Assembly: GCF_036607905.1 (NCBI RefSeq)
Contig: NZ_CP144555.1
Span: 1,550,001-1,614,000, forward strand
From: Streptomyces sp. SCSIO 75703
Lineage (GTDB): Bacteria > Actinomycetota > Actinomycetes > Streptomycetales > Streptomycetaceae
DNA: 64,000 bases
Direction of reading: 5' to 3'
Shown here: piece by piece, positions 35,649 to 44,675 of the stretch
Numbering within the stretch: position 1 is the stretch's first letter
Layout: each line of letters begins with the position of its first letter
The notes under the pieces: generated by a model
Databases searched by the model: none
What the model was told of the DNA's origin: nothing
The model's input: only the letters and a program-made list of their open reading frames with translations
Program-made: the position numbers and the translations under genes

Positions 35649-36392
35649 GTGGAGCCAACCCTCACCGACCTGTCCCGCGACCCCTGGCTGCTGCCCGTCG
35701 TGGACGCCCTGACCGGCGCCAACATGCCCGCCTTCATGAGCTGGGAGTCCCCCGGCAACTGGCGTTGGCACGGCATGTACGAACGCTACCCCGCCCACCA
35801 GCTCTGCCTGGTCGACGGCGAGGGCACGCTGGTGGCGGCGGCTAACGGCGTGCCGGTGCGGTGGGACGGCACCGCCTCGTCGCTGCCGGCTGGCAGTGAC
35901 GACGTCTTGGTGGAGGCCGTCGACCAGGGCCCGCCGGACCGCCCGGACGCCGTCTGCATGCTGTCGGTCTCCGTCGATTGCGCGCACCGGGCGGCCGGCC
36001 ACGCCGAGCGGCTGCTGACCGAGGTCCGCGCCCGGGCCGTGGAGCACGGTCCGCGCGGGGTGATCATCCCGGTCCGGCCCACGCGCAAACCACGCTACCC
36101 GCTGATCCCCATCGAGGAGTACGCCGACTGGCGGCGCCCCGACGGCCGCTGTTTCGACCCGTGGCTGCGCACGCACCTGGAGCTCGGCGCCCGACGGCTG
36201 GGGATCGCCCCCCGCTCCCTGGTGATCCGTCAGCCGCTGTCCCGCTGGGAGGAGTTGTGCGGCCATCCGCTGCCGGGCCCCGGCGACTACCCCCTGTCCG
36301 GTGGCCTGGTGCCGCTGCGGGTCACCGACGACGGCCACGGGACGTACGCCGAGCCGAACGTGTGGGTGCACCACCCGGCCGGCCCGCCCTGA
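35649..36392 (+). CDS. GNAT-like protein of the streptothricin cluster
   Basis: A 247-residue protein beginning VEPTLTDLSRDPWLLPVVDA. The middle (DAVCMLSVSVDCAHRAAGHA, then ERLLTEVRARAVEHGPRGVI) has the strand-loop-helix look of an N-acetyltransferase core, but the acetyl-CoA loop is unusual (HRAAGHAERLL for RGxGxG). The gene starts 8 bp after the hydroxylase. A transferase role in streptolidine or sugar assembly is possible; I cannot name the reaction. Confidence 0.55.
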   Translation: MEPTLTDLSRDPWLLPVVDALTGANMPAFMSWESPGNWRWHGMYERYPAHQLCLVDGEGTLVAAANGVPVRWDGTASSLPAGSDDVLVEAVDQGPPDRPDAVCMLSVSVDCAHRAAGHAERLLTEVRARAVEHGPRGVIIPVRPTRKPRYPLIPIEEYADWRRPDGRCFDPWLRTHLELGARRLGIAPRSLVIRQPLSRWEELCGHPLPGPGDYPLSGGLVPLRVTDDGHGTYAEPNVWVHHPAGPP

Positions 36393-36469
36393 TCCGGTCG
36401 CACACCCCGCCCCGCCCCCTGCCCTTCCCTGCCGAGCCCTTCCCCGTTTTCCGACCCCCAGGAGAAGCC

Positions 36470-38491
36470 ATGCCTCCCGTACGCCTCGCCCTCGTCGGGT
36501 GCGGTGCCGCCGCCCGCGGCTGCCATCTGCCCGCGCTGCCGCCGCTGAAGGGCGACGTGCAGCTCACCGCGCTCGTCGACCGGGACCCGCGGCAGGCGCG
36601 TGCCGCGCTCGACCTCTACCGCGAACTCGGCGGCACCGGGGCCGACGAGGTGGTCATCGCCACCGACCCGGCCGAGGTCCACGACGCCTTCGACGCCGCC
36701 GTGGTGGTCGTCCCGCACACCGCGCACGCCGGGACCGCCCGGGCGCTGCTCGCCGCCGGCAAGCACGTGCTGCTGGAGAAGCCGATGACCACCTCGGTCG
36801 AGGACGCCCGGCAGCTTGCCGCCCTCGCCGCCGACCCCTCCGCGCCGCTGCTGGCGATGGCCCATCCGCGGCGCCTCTTCCCCGCGTACGCCTGGGTCAA
36901 GCGGCTCATCGAGGGCGGTGAGCTGGGCGAGGTGGTGCGCGTCGACTGGGCGGAGGGCCACCCGTACGCCTGGGAACCGGTCTCCTGGTCGATGTTCGAC
37001 CGGCGGCTCGCGGGCGGCGGGGTGCTCACCGACACCGCCTCGCACGTCTTCGACACCTTGCTGTGGTGGCTCGGCCCCGACGTGCGGGTCGTCGGCTACG
37101 AGGACGACTCCCTGGGCGGCGTCGAGGCCGACGCCGACGTCCACCTGCGGTTCGGCACGGTCGACGTGCACTGCCGGTTCAGTCGGCTGCGCGACCTCGG
37201 CATCTCCTGCACGGTGACCGGCACCCGGGCGACCGTGACCATCGGCACGGACTTCCCGGCCGGCGAGTGCACTCTGGTCACCTCCGACGGCGTGGAGCTG
37301 CACCGGGGCGACGTGGCGGCGGTGGCGCCTGCCCAGGACGAGTGGGAGCTGCTGTTCACCGAGCAGATCGCCAACTTCGCCGCGGCCGTGCGCGGGACCG
37401 CGGCCGCGCACTCCGGACCCGAGGACGGCGTGCGCGTCGTCGAGCTGATCCAGGAGTGCTACGGCGGCTCCCACGGGAAGGCCGCGCGGCCGTGGACCAC
37501 CCGGGGCGCCGTGCCCGGCGCCGACGGCACGGCGTTCGACGGCCGGACCGTGGCCGTCACCGGGGCGAGCGGCTTCATCGGGGGCCGTGTCGTCGAACGG
37601 CTGGCGCTGGGCACGCGGGCCCGCGTGCGGCCGGTGGTGCGCGGCTTCGGCCGGGCCGCGCGGCTGTCCGTCCTGCCGCAGGACCGGCTGGAGTTCCACC
37701 GGGCGGACCTGCTGGACACCGAGGGGCTGCGGGCTACCTTCGAGGGCTGCGACACGGTGGTGCACTGCGCCTTCGGCAGCGCCGGTGACGAGGCGGAACG
37801 CTGGGCGGCCTCCGTCGAGGGCACCGCCAACGTCCTGGCCGCCGCCCGCGCGGCCGGGGTCCGGCGAGTGGTGCACCTGAGCACCGTGGACGTCTATGAC
37901 CCCGCCACCACCGGTGAGCTCACCGAGCAGTCGCCGGCCCGCCCGGCCGACCCCGCCGACCGTGAGTACGAGCAGCAGAAACTGGCCGCGGAGCGGCTGG
38001 TCCTGGAAGCCCACGGCACCGGCCTGGAGACCGTCGTGCTGCAGCCCGGCGTGGTGTACGGGCCGTGGGGCGGCCAGTGGACCACCGCCCAACTGGAGCG
38101 TTCCATCGAGGACTTCGGTGCGCTGCCAGCGGGCGAGGACGGCGGCGTGTGCAACGCCGTGTACGTCGACGACCTGGTGGACGCGGTGCTCCTGGCCGCC
38201 GTCCGGGAGGCGGCCGCCGGGCAGCGGTTCCTCGTCGGCAACGGCGAACCGCTCGGCTGGGGCCGGTTCTTCGACGCGATCCGCGCCCTGCGGGGCCCGG
38301 CCGGGCCGGCCCGGCCAGGCGGCCAGGTGCCGGACTGGGAGCTGGAGCTGTACCGCTCGACCGCACGGGCGCGGTACGACAAGGCCGAGCACCTGCTCGG
38401 CCTCACCGCGCGCACCGCCTTCGCCGAGGGCGTGGAACTGACCGGGCAGTGGGCGGCCTGGGCGCGGCGGCTGCCGGCGGTGCGGCCGTGA
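36470..38491 (+). CDS. Gfo/Idh/MocA dehydrogenase fused to an NAD-dependent sugar epimerase
   Basis: A 673-residue two-domain protein. Residues ~1-345 are a Gfo/Idh/MocA oxidoreductase: LALVGCGAAARGCHLPAL cofactor loop, LLEKPMTTS with the conserved EKP Lys, and GGGVLTDTASHVFDTLLWWL. Residues ~355-673 are an extended SDR: VAVTGASGFIGGRVVERL, VHLSTVDVYDP, YEQQKLAAERL (Y-x3-K) and QPGVVYGPWG. Gulosamine is the C3/C4 epimer of glucosamine, so a fused dehydrogenase plus epimerase fits both inversions; this is inference. ATG 36470 follows AGGAGAAGCC. Confidence 0.78.
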   Translation: MPPVRLALVGCGAAARGCHLPALPPLKGDVQLTALVDRDPRQARAALDLYRELGGTGADEVVIATDPAEVHDAFDAAVVVVPHTAHAGTARALLAAGKHVLLEKPMTTSVEDARQLAALAADPSAPLLAMAHPRRLFPAYAWVKRLIEGGELGEVVRVDWAEGHPYAWEPVSWSMFDRRLAGGGVLTDTASHVFDTLLWWLGPDVRVVGYEDDSLGGVEADADVHLRFGTVDVHCRFSRLRDLGISCTVTGTRATVTIGTDFPAGECTLVTSDGVELHRGDVAAVAPAQDEWELLFTEQIANFAAAVRGTAAAHSGPEDGVRVVELIQECYGGSHGKAARPWTTRGAVPGADGTAFDGRTVAVTGASGFIGGRVVERLALGTRARVRPVVRGFGRAARLSVLPQDRLEFHRADLLDTEGLRATFEGCDTVVHCAFGSAGDEAERWAASVEGTANVLAAARAAGVRRVVHLSTVDVYDPATTGELTEQSPARPADPADREYEQQKLAAERLVLEAHGTGLETVVLQPGVVYGPWGGQWTTAQLERSIEDFGALPAGEDGGVCNAVYVDDLVDAVLLAAVREAAAGQRFLVGNGEPLGWGRFFDAIRALRGPAGPARPGGQVPDWELELYRSTARARYDKAEHLLGLTARTAFAEGVELTGQWAAWARRLPAVRP

Positions 38492-39201
38492 CCGGGGTCA
38501 CCGATGTGCTGGTGGTGGCGCCGCACCCCGACGACGACGTGATCGGCTGCGGCGGCTCCATCGCCCGGCACGTACAGGACGGCGCCCGGGTGACGGTCGT
38601 CGTCGTCATCGGCCGGGAACGCAGCGCCCTGGACGACGAGGTGACGGACGCGGAGTTCGCCGCCGAGACGGAGACCGCGGCGAAGACCCTGGGCGTGCAC
38701 CGCTGCATCCGTTTCGACGAGCCGTCCCGGGACTTCACGCTCTCCCGCCGCGTGCACTTGGACCTGGTGCGGGTGATGCGGGAGGTGCGCCCACAGGTGG
38801 TCTATCTGCCGCATGACGACGATGACGACGTCGAGCACCGCATGGTGCACCAACTGACCGTCGAGGCGCTGTGGATGGCGCAGTCGCAGTTCTTCCAGGA
38901 GGCCGGCGAGCGGCCGATGCCGGCGCCGCACCTGGTGCTCGGGTACGAGGTGTGGTCCCCGATGGCCCGCTACCAGTACACGCAGGACATCGACGGCCAG
39001 ATCGAGACGAAGGTCGAAGCGATGCGCGCGTACGTGTCGCAGCTTCGCCACGCCGCCTGGGACGAGGGCGTCCGGGGGCTGGCCCGCTACCGGGGCGCCG
39101 TCACCGCGGGGTCGGGCCACGCGGAGGTCTTCCAGGTGGTGAGCCTGGGACGGCGGGCCGTGGGAGCGCCCGGCGAGGGTCCGGGAGGCGGTCGTGATTG
39201 A
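38488..39201 (+). CDS. PIG-L family deacetylase
   Basis: A 237-residue LmbE/PIG-L zinc deacetylase. The zinc motif VVAPHPDDDVIGCGGS is at the N-terminus and YLPHDDDDDVEHRMVHQL gives the later His/Asp ligands. These enzymes remove the acetyl group from N-acetylglucosamine conjugates. In the streptothricin pathway it would free the amino group of the GlcNAc-derived sugar after transfer. The GTG start overlaps the fusion gene's stop by 4 bp, and its end overlaps the next gene by 8 bp. Confidence 0.82.
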   Translation: MTGVTDVLVVAPHPDDDVIGCGGSIARHVQDGARVTVVVVIGRERSALDDEVTDAEFAAETETAAKTLGVHRCIRFDEPSRDFTLSRRVHLDLVRVMREVRPQVVYLPHDDDDDVEHRMVHQLTVEALWMAQSQFFQEAGERPMPAPHLVLGYEVWSPMARYQYTQDIDGQIETKVEAMRAYVSQLRHAAWDEGVRGLARYRGAVTAGSGHAEVFQVVSLGRRAVGAPGEGPGGGRD

Positions 39202-40426
39202 GCGGCTCCTGGTGTGCGGGATCGGTTCGGGGATGGACCACTCGCTGCCCGAACTGCGCTCGCCCCGGCGGGAGCTGGTCGTCGTCACCGACCGGCCCAC
39301 CGCCCAGGCGCGGGCGGCGGCGGACACGCTGCTGGTCTGCGACCCGACCGACGCCACGGCGGTCCTCGCGGAGCTGGCGGCGGCCGGGATCGACCGTCTG
39401 GACGGCGTGTTATCGCTAGGCTCCGACAACCCGCCGGTGATCAGTGTGCTGGCCCACAGGTTCGGCTGTCCCGGTCTGCCCCTGGAGACGGCGCTCGACT
39501 GCACGCTGAAGGACCGGCGGCTGGCGATCCTGCGCGAGGCGGGCCTGGACCTGCCTCGGTTCGCGACCGCCGAGAGCGTGGCGGAGGCGCTGCGGGCGGT
39601 CGCCGAGGTCGGCCTGCCGGCCGTGATCAAGCCCAGTGACCAGACCGGTTCGCTCGGCGTGCTGAAGGTGTGCTCGGACGCGGAGGTACGGCGGGCGGCG
39701 GCCGAGGCGCTGCGGCTGAGCCCCGTCGGCCGGATCGTCGTGGAGGAGTTCCTGGAGGGGACCGAACACACCCTGGCCGCCTTCATGGTCGACGGGGAGC
39801 TGCACCGGTTCGGTTTCGCCGACCGGGAGTACGGGCGCAAGGAGGAGTTCGCCCCGTACTTCTTCGAGGGCGGCGACACGCTCCCCAGCCGGCTCACCCC
39901 GGAGCAGATCGAGGAGGTCACCGACACGGTGCGGCACGGGGCGCGGGCCCTGCGCCTCGACCCGGCGGTGATCAACACCGACATCCTGCGCACCCGCGAC
40001 GGCCGGGTGGTGCCGCTGGAGATCACCTGCCGGCTCACCGGAGCCCGTATCGCCACCGAGGTGATGCGGCTGGCCACCGGCGTCGACCCACTGCCCAACG
40101 TGGTGCGGCTGGCGCTGGGCCGGCCGCTGGAACTCTCGGAGCTGCGTCCGACGCGCGACCGGGCCGTGGTCCAGCGGTTCCTGCCGGCGGACGGCGGGGT
40201 GGTGGAGTGGGCCGGCGACCCGCGCGACGTCGCCCGGCGGGCCGGGGTGCACGACGTGTTCTGGGGCATGGAAGTGGCGCCCGGCACCGTGCTGCCGCCC
40301 TACCGCGGCGGGGCCGACGTGCTGGCGGGGGTGATCGCGTACGCCGGTGAGCTCGCCGAGGCGGAGGCCGTCGCCGAGCGCACGCTGCGCGCCCTGCCCC
40401 TGCGGTTGAAGGCCCCGGCGCAGTGA
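39194..40426 (+). CDS. ATP-grasp family ligase (contains a TTA codon)
   Basis: A 410-residue ATP-grasp enzyme, with VIKPSDQTGSLGVLKV near residue 140, VVEEFLEGTEHTLAAF near residue 180 and VINTDILRTRDGRVVPLEITCRL as the metal site. It would join a carboxylate to an amine through an acylphosphate; its streptothricin substrate is not obvious. Codon 73 is TTA (39410-39412), the rare leucine codon read by the bldA tRNA in Streptomyces, so its translation may be developmentally controlled. GTG 39194 overlaps the deacetylase gene. Confidence 0.8.
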   Translation: MIERLLVCGIGSGMDHSLPELRSPRRELVVVTDRPTAQARAAADTLLVCDPTDATAVLAELAAAGIDRLDGVLSLGSDNPPVISVLAHRFGCPGLPLETALDCTLKDRRLAILREAGLDLPRFATAESVAEALRAVAEVGLPAVIKPSDQTGSLGVLKVCSDAEVRRAAAEALRLSPVGRIVVEEFLEGTEHTLAAFMVDGELHRFGFADREYGRKEEFAPYFFEGGDTLPSRLTPEQIEEVTDTVRHGARALRLDPAVINTDILRTRDGRVVPLEITCRLTGARIATEVMRLATGVDPLPNVVRLALGRPLELSELRPTRDRAVVQRFLPADGGVVEWAGDPRDVARRAGVHDVFWGMEVAPGTVLPPYRGGADVLAGVIAYAGELAEAEAVAERTLRALPLRLKAPAQ

Positions 40427-40456
40427 ACACGACACCGACGAGACGAGGAGGACGGG

Positions 40457-41536
40457 ATGGCCACTGACCCGGTGGACGAGAGCGCGGTCGAGAAGGGTAT
40501 CGCCGGCACCGCCGTGGTCATCGCCCTGCGCGACGACCTGCGGATCGCCGACTGCATCGCGTCGGTCGACGAGGACGTGGAGATCGTGCTGGCGCTCAAC
40601 GGCCCCAGCGACGCGGTACTGAAACTGATCGCCGAGCACCCGCGGCCGCTGACGGTCACGGAGATCGAGGACGTCGGCAACCTGGGCGCGGCCTACAACG
40701 CGGGCGCCGCCGCCACCGACCGGCAGTACCTGCTGCTCATGGACTCCGACTGCACCTTCGCCCCGGGGGTGGTGCGGGCCATGGTCCGCGCGGTGCTGAC
40801 CTCCCCGGTGGTCAAGGGACAGGTGGTGTACGGGGAGTCGGACGGGCTGCTCAGCAGACTCACCGCGCGCGTACGGGAGTTCGACGAGGGCGACTACGTC
40901 AGCGCGCTGTCCCCGCCGCTGGTCTACAACCGGGCGATCGTCGATCACATCGGCGGCTACCACTTCGACGAGCTCATCCACTGGTGCGAGGACCGGGAGT
41001 TCGACTTCCGGCTGCAACTGGCCGGCATCCCGGTGGTGTACCTGCCCGAGGCCCGGATCTTCCACGACGCCCAGCACGGCTTCGCGAACATGCGCAGCTA
41101 CTTCCGCTACGGCGTCGGCGAGGGCATCGCCCAGGAGACGGGCGTGTTCACCACTCCGGCCGTGCCGGTGCTGTGGCGGCTGTACGAGGCGACCAGGACC
41201 CTGGTGCACTGCGCCCGCGACAAGGGCCCCGGTGCCGCCGCCTACTACGCGTTGCTGAAGATCGCCTTCCACGCGGGCACCGCGCACCATCTGCTCAACG
41301 ACCCCTACCGGGTCCGGGACCGCTACCCGGCCTCGGCGAAGCGGGCCCGTATGGTGCGGTCGATCCCTCAGCACAGCACCCGTCTGACCGGGGCGCAGTT
41401 GCGGCGGCTGCGCCGGGCGCACTGGGAGGCGGGCCGGCGGATCGAGAAGGTGACCGACCTGTCGGTCTTCCACGAGGACGCCGCCGGCCCGCCGGCCGGG
41501 TCAGCCGCCGGTCAGGCGCGGCAGCAGCAGGCGTGA
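40457..41536 (+). CDS. Glycosyltransferase family 2
   Basis: A 359-residue GT-A fold glycosyltransferase. GNLGAAYNAGAAATDRQYLL and the DxD motif in LLMDSDCTF (about residue 97) bind the nucleotide sugar; LIHWCEDREFDFRLQL contains the ED catalytic pair. ATG 40457 follows GAGGAGGACGGG. It probably attaches the amino sugar (GlcNAc-derived) to the streptolidine lactam. Its last 36 bp overlap the convergent hydrolase gene. Confidence 0.82.
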   Translation: MATDPVDESAVEKGIAGTAVVIALRDDLRIADCIASVDEDVEIVLALNGPSDAVLKLIAEHPRPLTVTEIEDVGNLGAAYNAGAAATDRQYLLLMDSDCTFAPGVVRAMVRAVLTSPVVKGQVVYGESDGLLSRLTARVREFDEGDYVSALSPPLVYNRAIVDHIGGYHFDELIHWCEDREFDFRLQLAGIPVVYLPEARIFHDAQHGFANMRSYFRYGVGEGIAQETGVFTTPAVPVLWRLYEATRTLVHCARDKGPGAAAYYALLKIAFHAGTAHHLLNDPYRVRDRYPASAKRARMVRSIPQHSTRLTGAQLRRLRRAHWEAGRRIEKVTDLSVFHEDAAGPPAGSAAGQARQQQA

Positions 41537-43150
41537 GGGATGGTCACCGCCGTGGTGGACGACGTGGTGCGCGATCACCCGAGGATGGACGTCGAAGCGC
41601 GGCGCGTTGCTGGCCGCGACCTCCAGGCGGACCCGGTGTCCGGCGCGGAACACGTGGCCGATCGCACCGAGCCGGACGGTGACCTCGACCGGCCGGCCGG
41701 GGCCGGGCGGGGCGCCGCCCGGCCCCGGCGCGGCGGGTTCCAGCCGCTGGACGCCGTCGCACAGCAGCTCTGCCCGCCCGTCGGGCCCGACGTCGACCAG
41801 CTTGCCGGTCACGTCGGCGCCCGCCGGGTCCGGGCTGACGTACACCGTCAGGACGATGTCGCCGACCACAGTCAGCGGAGCGGTGAGCGGGGCGTCGGTG
41901 AAGCACAGGACGTCGGCGCGCCGCTCCACCTCGCGCTGGTCGAGCGGGCCGCAGTCGCCCCCGGTGAACTGGCCGGGCAGGGCGGTGGCGCCGCCGGTGG
42001 TGGGCACCGGATCGGCCGGGTCGTGGCGCACCGTGTCACGGCCGGCGGCCCGCGGCGCTGCTCCGGGCGTGAGCCGCCGGCCGTCCAGGTGGAGCACGTA
42101 CTGCTCGGTGCCGGGCACGGGCCAGTCGGGGAAGGAGCGCCACTCGTCGGCGCCGGTGAGGAACAGCCGGACCGGCTCGGGGACCGCCGCGCCGGCCCCC
42201 CGTCCGCGCAGGTGGCGGTCGAAGTGGGCCAGGTGCAGGCCGGTGACGTCGAGCTCCCGCTCGTCGGCGGCGAGCCCGTACCGGCGCTGCGGGAAGATGC
42301 CGCCGGTGACGCAGTGGGACCAAGGGCCGACCACCAGAGAAGTCTCCACGCCCTGTGGCCGAATTCCCCGATAATTCTCCAGGGCGCCGTTGAGGAAAAT
42401 GTCGTACCAGCCGGTCAGATTCAGCACCGGGACGTTTATCGACGTATAGGTCTCGCGCGGTGCGGCGCGTTTCCAGTACGGGTGTCCGGAAGGGTGTTCC
42501 AGCCATTCCCGGTAATAGGGCGCGAGCCGGTCCAGGAGGTCCGCCGCGGCGCTGGGGTCCGCGTACAGCGCGTCGATCCGGTCGACCGCGTCGGCCACCT
42601 CGGCCAGCTCCGGCCCGGTCAGGCGGGCGCCGCTGAGCAGCAGGTCGTACAGCACCCAGTACAGGAGGAAGCCGAGCTGGAGGGCGCCGCCTTGGCGGGT
42701 CCAGCCCTCGTCGAACCCGGACCCGGCCACGTGCGGGGCGATGGCGCCCAGGCCGGGCAGCCGTTCACCCGCAGCGAGCAGCGCGGCCATGCCCTCGTAC
42801 GAGCGACCGAACAAGCCGGCGGAGCCGTCGCACCACGGCTGTCCGACGGCCCAGGCGACGGTGTCCGCGCCGTCCGCGGCCTCGTTCCAGTACGGCTCGA
42901 AGGTGCCGCCGGAGGCGAACCGGCCGCGGACGTCCTGCACCAGCAGGGCGTATCCGGAGCGGACCAGCCGCAGGCCGTCGACGGAGGCCCCGCCGGAGCT
43001 GCCCGCCTTCCCGTAAGGCGTCCGCCGGACGAGCACCGGGACCGCTTCGGCGGTCCGAGGGCGGTAGAGGTCGGCACTCAATAAGACGCCGTCCCGCATC
43101 GGTATTTTCACATCGGTTTCCACGACAATACGCACCGGCCCATATTCCAT
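41501..43150 (-). CDS. CocE/NonD family hydrolase (contains a TTA codon)
   Basis: A 549-residue X-Pro dipeptidyl-peptidase-like/CocE hydrolase. The N-terminal alpha/beta hydrolase domain has IPMRDGVLLSADLYRP and nucleophile Ser in LFGRSYEGM; His is in GPWSHCV. The C-terminal ~220 residues form the jelly-roll domain (about GPLDQREVERRADVLCFT onward). It is the only minus-strand gene in the right arm. It could release or trim an intermediate, or hydrolyse the antibiotic. Codon 23 is TTA (43082-43084). The 5' 100 bp is clearly less GC-rich than its surroundings. ATG 43150 is chosen. Confidence 0.8.
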   Translation of the reverse strand: MEYGPVRIVVETDVKIPMRDGVLLSADLYRPRTAEAVPVLVRRTPYGKAGSSGGASVDGLRLVRSGYALLVQDVRGRFASGGTFEPYWNEAADGADTVAWAVGQPWCDGSAGLFGRSYEGMAALLAAGERLPGLGAIAPHVAGSGFDEGWTRQGGALQLGFLLYWVLYDLLLSGARLTGPELAEVADAVDRIDALYADPSAAADLLDRLAPYYREWLEHPSGHPYWKRAAPRETYTSINVPVLNLTGWYDIFLNGALENYRGIRPQGVETSLVVGPWSHCVTGGIFPQRRYGLAADERELDVTGLHLAHFDRHLRGRGAGAAVPEPVRLFLTGADEWRSFPDWPVPGTEQYVLHLDGRRLTPGAAPRAAGRDTVRHDPADPVPTTGGATALPGQFTGGDCGPLDQREVERRADVLCFTDAPLTAPLTVVGDIVLTVYVSPDPAGADVTGKLVDVGPDGRAELLCDGVQRLEPAAPGPGGAPPGPGRPVEVTVRLGAIGHVFRAGHRVRLEVAASNAPRFDVHPRVIAHHVVHHGGDHPSRLLLPRLTGG

Positions 43151-43169
43151 CACCTCACGGGAATTCACA

Positions 43170-44675
43170 ATGGAGTCCTCCGCAATTCCTCTGCTCGCCC
43201 CGTTCTTCGAAACGGCGCGCGACGATCCGGACCGGCCGGCCGTCATCGACAACGGCCTCGTCCTCACCTACGGCGCCTTCGCCGCCCTCGTCCTGGCGGT
43301 GGCCGCCGCCGTGGAGCCGCGCACGGACGCGCCGCAGCCACCCGTCGGCGTGGTCGTGCACCACTCGGCCCGTGACGTGGCGGCGATGCTCGGCGTCCTG
43401 GCGGCGGGCCGGGCGTACGTACCGCTGGAGGCGCACCTCCCCGAGGAGCGGCTGGCGGACATGGTGCGGCGGGTGGGCTGCCGGGAGGCGGTGGCAACCG
43501 CCGGGACCGGCTGGCAGCCCGCCGTCGAGAAGGTGATCAGGCCCCGCTGGGCGTCCGCGCCCACCGTGTCCCCGGCGCCGCCCCCGGCTCCGCGGCCGGA
43601 GGATCCGGCGTACGTGCTGTTCACCTCCGGCTCCACCGGTGAGCCGAAGGGCGTGGTGGTCCCTCACCGGGCCGTCGCGGCCGTGGTGCCGCCGCTGCGC
43701 GGCCTGTACGGCGTCGGCGAGGGGGAGTTCGTGCTGCACTTCCACGGCGCGGGCGGCGACACGAGCCTGGAGGAGATCCTGCCGGCCCTGACGGGGGGCG
43801 CCACCCTGGTCGTCGACGACGCGGCGCGGGAGGACTTCGCGCGGGTGGCGCAAGAGCAGCAACTCTCGGTCGCGGTGCTGCCCACCGGTTTCTGGGACGG
43901 TCTGACAGTCGATCTGCTGCACCGGGGCGCCGCGCTGCCCGCGTCCCTGCGCACGGTGGTGATCGGCGGGGAGGCGGTGCGCGCCGACATGCTGGCGCGC
44001 TGGCACCGCCTGGCCGGCACCGAGCTCGTCCGGCTGCTCAACACCTACGGCTCGACGGAGACCGCGCTGGTCACGCACGCGGTGCAGCTCGCCGGGCCGG
44101 GCGCCCCCGCGCTGCCGGAGGCCGGCGGGGACCTGCCCATCGGCCTCCCGCTGCCGCACGTGGGCCAGCGGATCGACGCGACGGGCGAGTTGTTCGTGTC
44201 CGGGCCGGGCCTGGCCCTCGGCTACCACGACAGTCCGGCGGAGACGGCCGTCCGGTTCACCGAGCGCGACGGCGTGCGCTGGTACCGCACGGGCGACCTG
44301 ATAGGCGGGACGGCCGGCGGTGTCCTGCTGTTCCGGGGCCGCTCCGACCACCAGGTCAAGATCCGGGGCTTCCGGGTGGACCTGCTCGACGTCGAGGCGC
44401 TGATCGGGCGGTGCGAGGGGGTGGCGGCGGTGGCAGCGGCCCGGGTGGAGCGGGGCGGGCACTCCTCGCTGGCCGCGTTCTTCGTGCCGTCGCCGGGCGC
44501 CGAGCCGGGCGCGGTCGTCTCGGCGGTCCGCGACCGGCTGGCCCGGACGGCGCCGCCGCACCTGGTGCCGAGCCTGATCATGCCGGTGGACGCGCTGGAG
44601 CGGACCCACACGGGCAAGGTCGACCGGAACGCGACCCGCGACCGCCACCTGGGAACCGTCAGGGCCGTCCGATGA
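43170..44675 (+). CDS. Stand-alone adenylation protein for beta-lysine (ORF5-like)
   Basis: A 501-residue stand-alone adenylation protein with LFTSGSTGEPKGVVVPHRA (A3), NTYGSTETALVTH (A5), YRTGDL (A7), HQVKIRGFRVDLLDVEALI (A8) and THTGKVDRNATR (A10). Like the protein at 23381-24913 it has GGDTSLEEILP in the A4 region, so both probably bind the same amino acid, beta-lysine. It is the fifth gene from the right end of the cluster, as ORF5 is in the published streptothricin numbering; ORF5 adenylates beta-lysine and loads the T domain of ORF18. Its start is only 19 bp from the divergent hydrolase start. Confidence 0.82.
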   Translation: MESSAIPLLAPFFETARDDPDRPAVIDNGLVLTYGAFAALVLAVAAAVEPRTDAPQPPVGVVVHHSARDVAAMLGVLAAGRAYVPLEAHLPEERLADMVRRVGCREAVATAGTGWQPAVEKVIRPRWASAPTVSPAPPPAPRPEDPAYVLFTSGSTGEPKGVVVPHRAVAAVVPPLRGLYGVGEGEFVLHFHGAGGDTSLEEILPALTGGATLVVDDAAREDFARVAQEQQLSVAVLPTGFWDGLTVDLLHRGAALPASLRTVVIGGEAVRADMLARWHRLAGTELVRLLNTYGSTETALVTHAVQLAGPGAPALPEAGGDLPIGLPLPHVGQRIDATGELFVSGPGLALGYHDSPAETAVRFTERDGVRWYRTGDLIGGTAGGVLLFRGRSDHQVKIRGFRVDLLDVEALIGRCEGVAAVAAARVERGGHSSLAAFFVPSPGAEPGAVVSAVRDRLARTAPPHLVPSLIMPVDALERTHTGKVDRNATRDRHLGTVRAVR

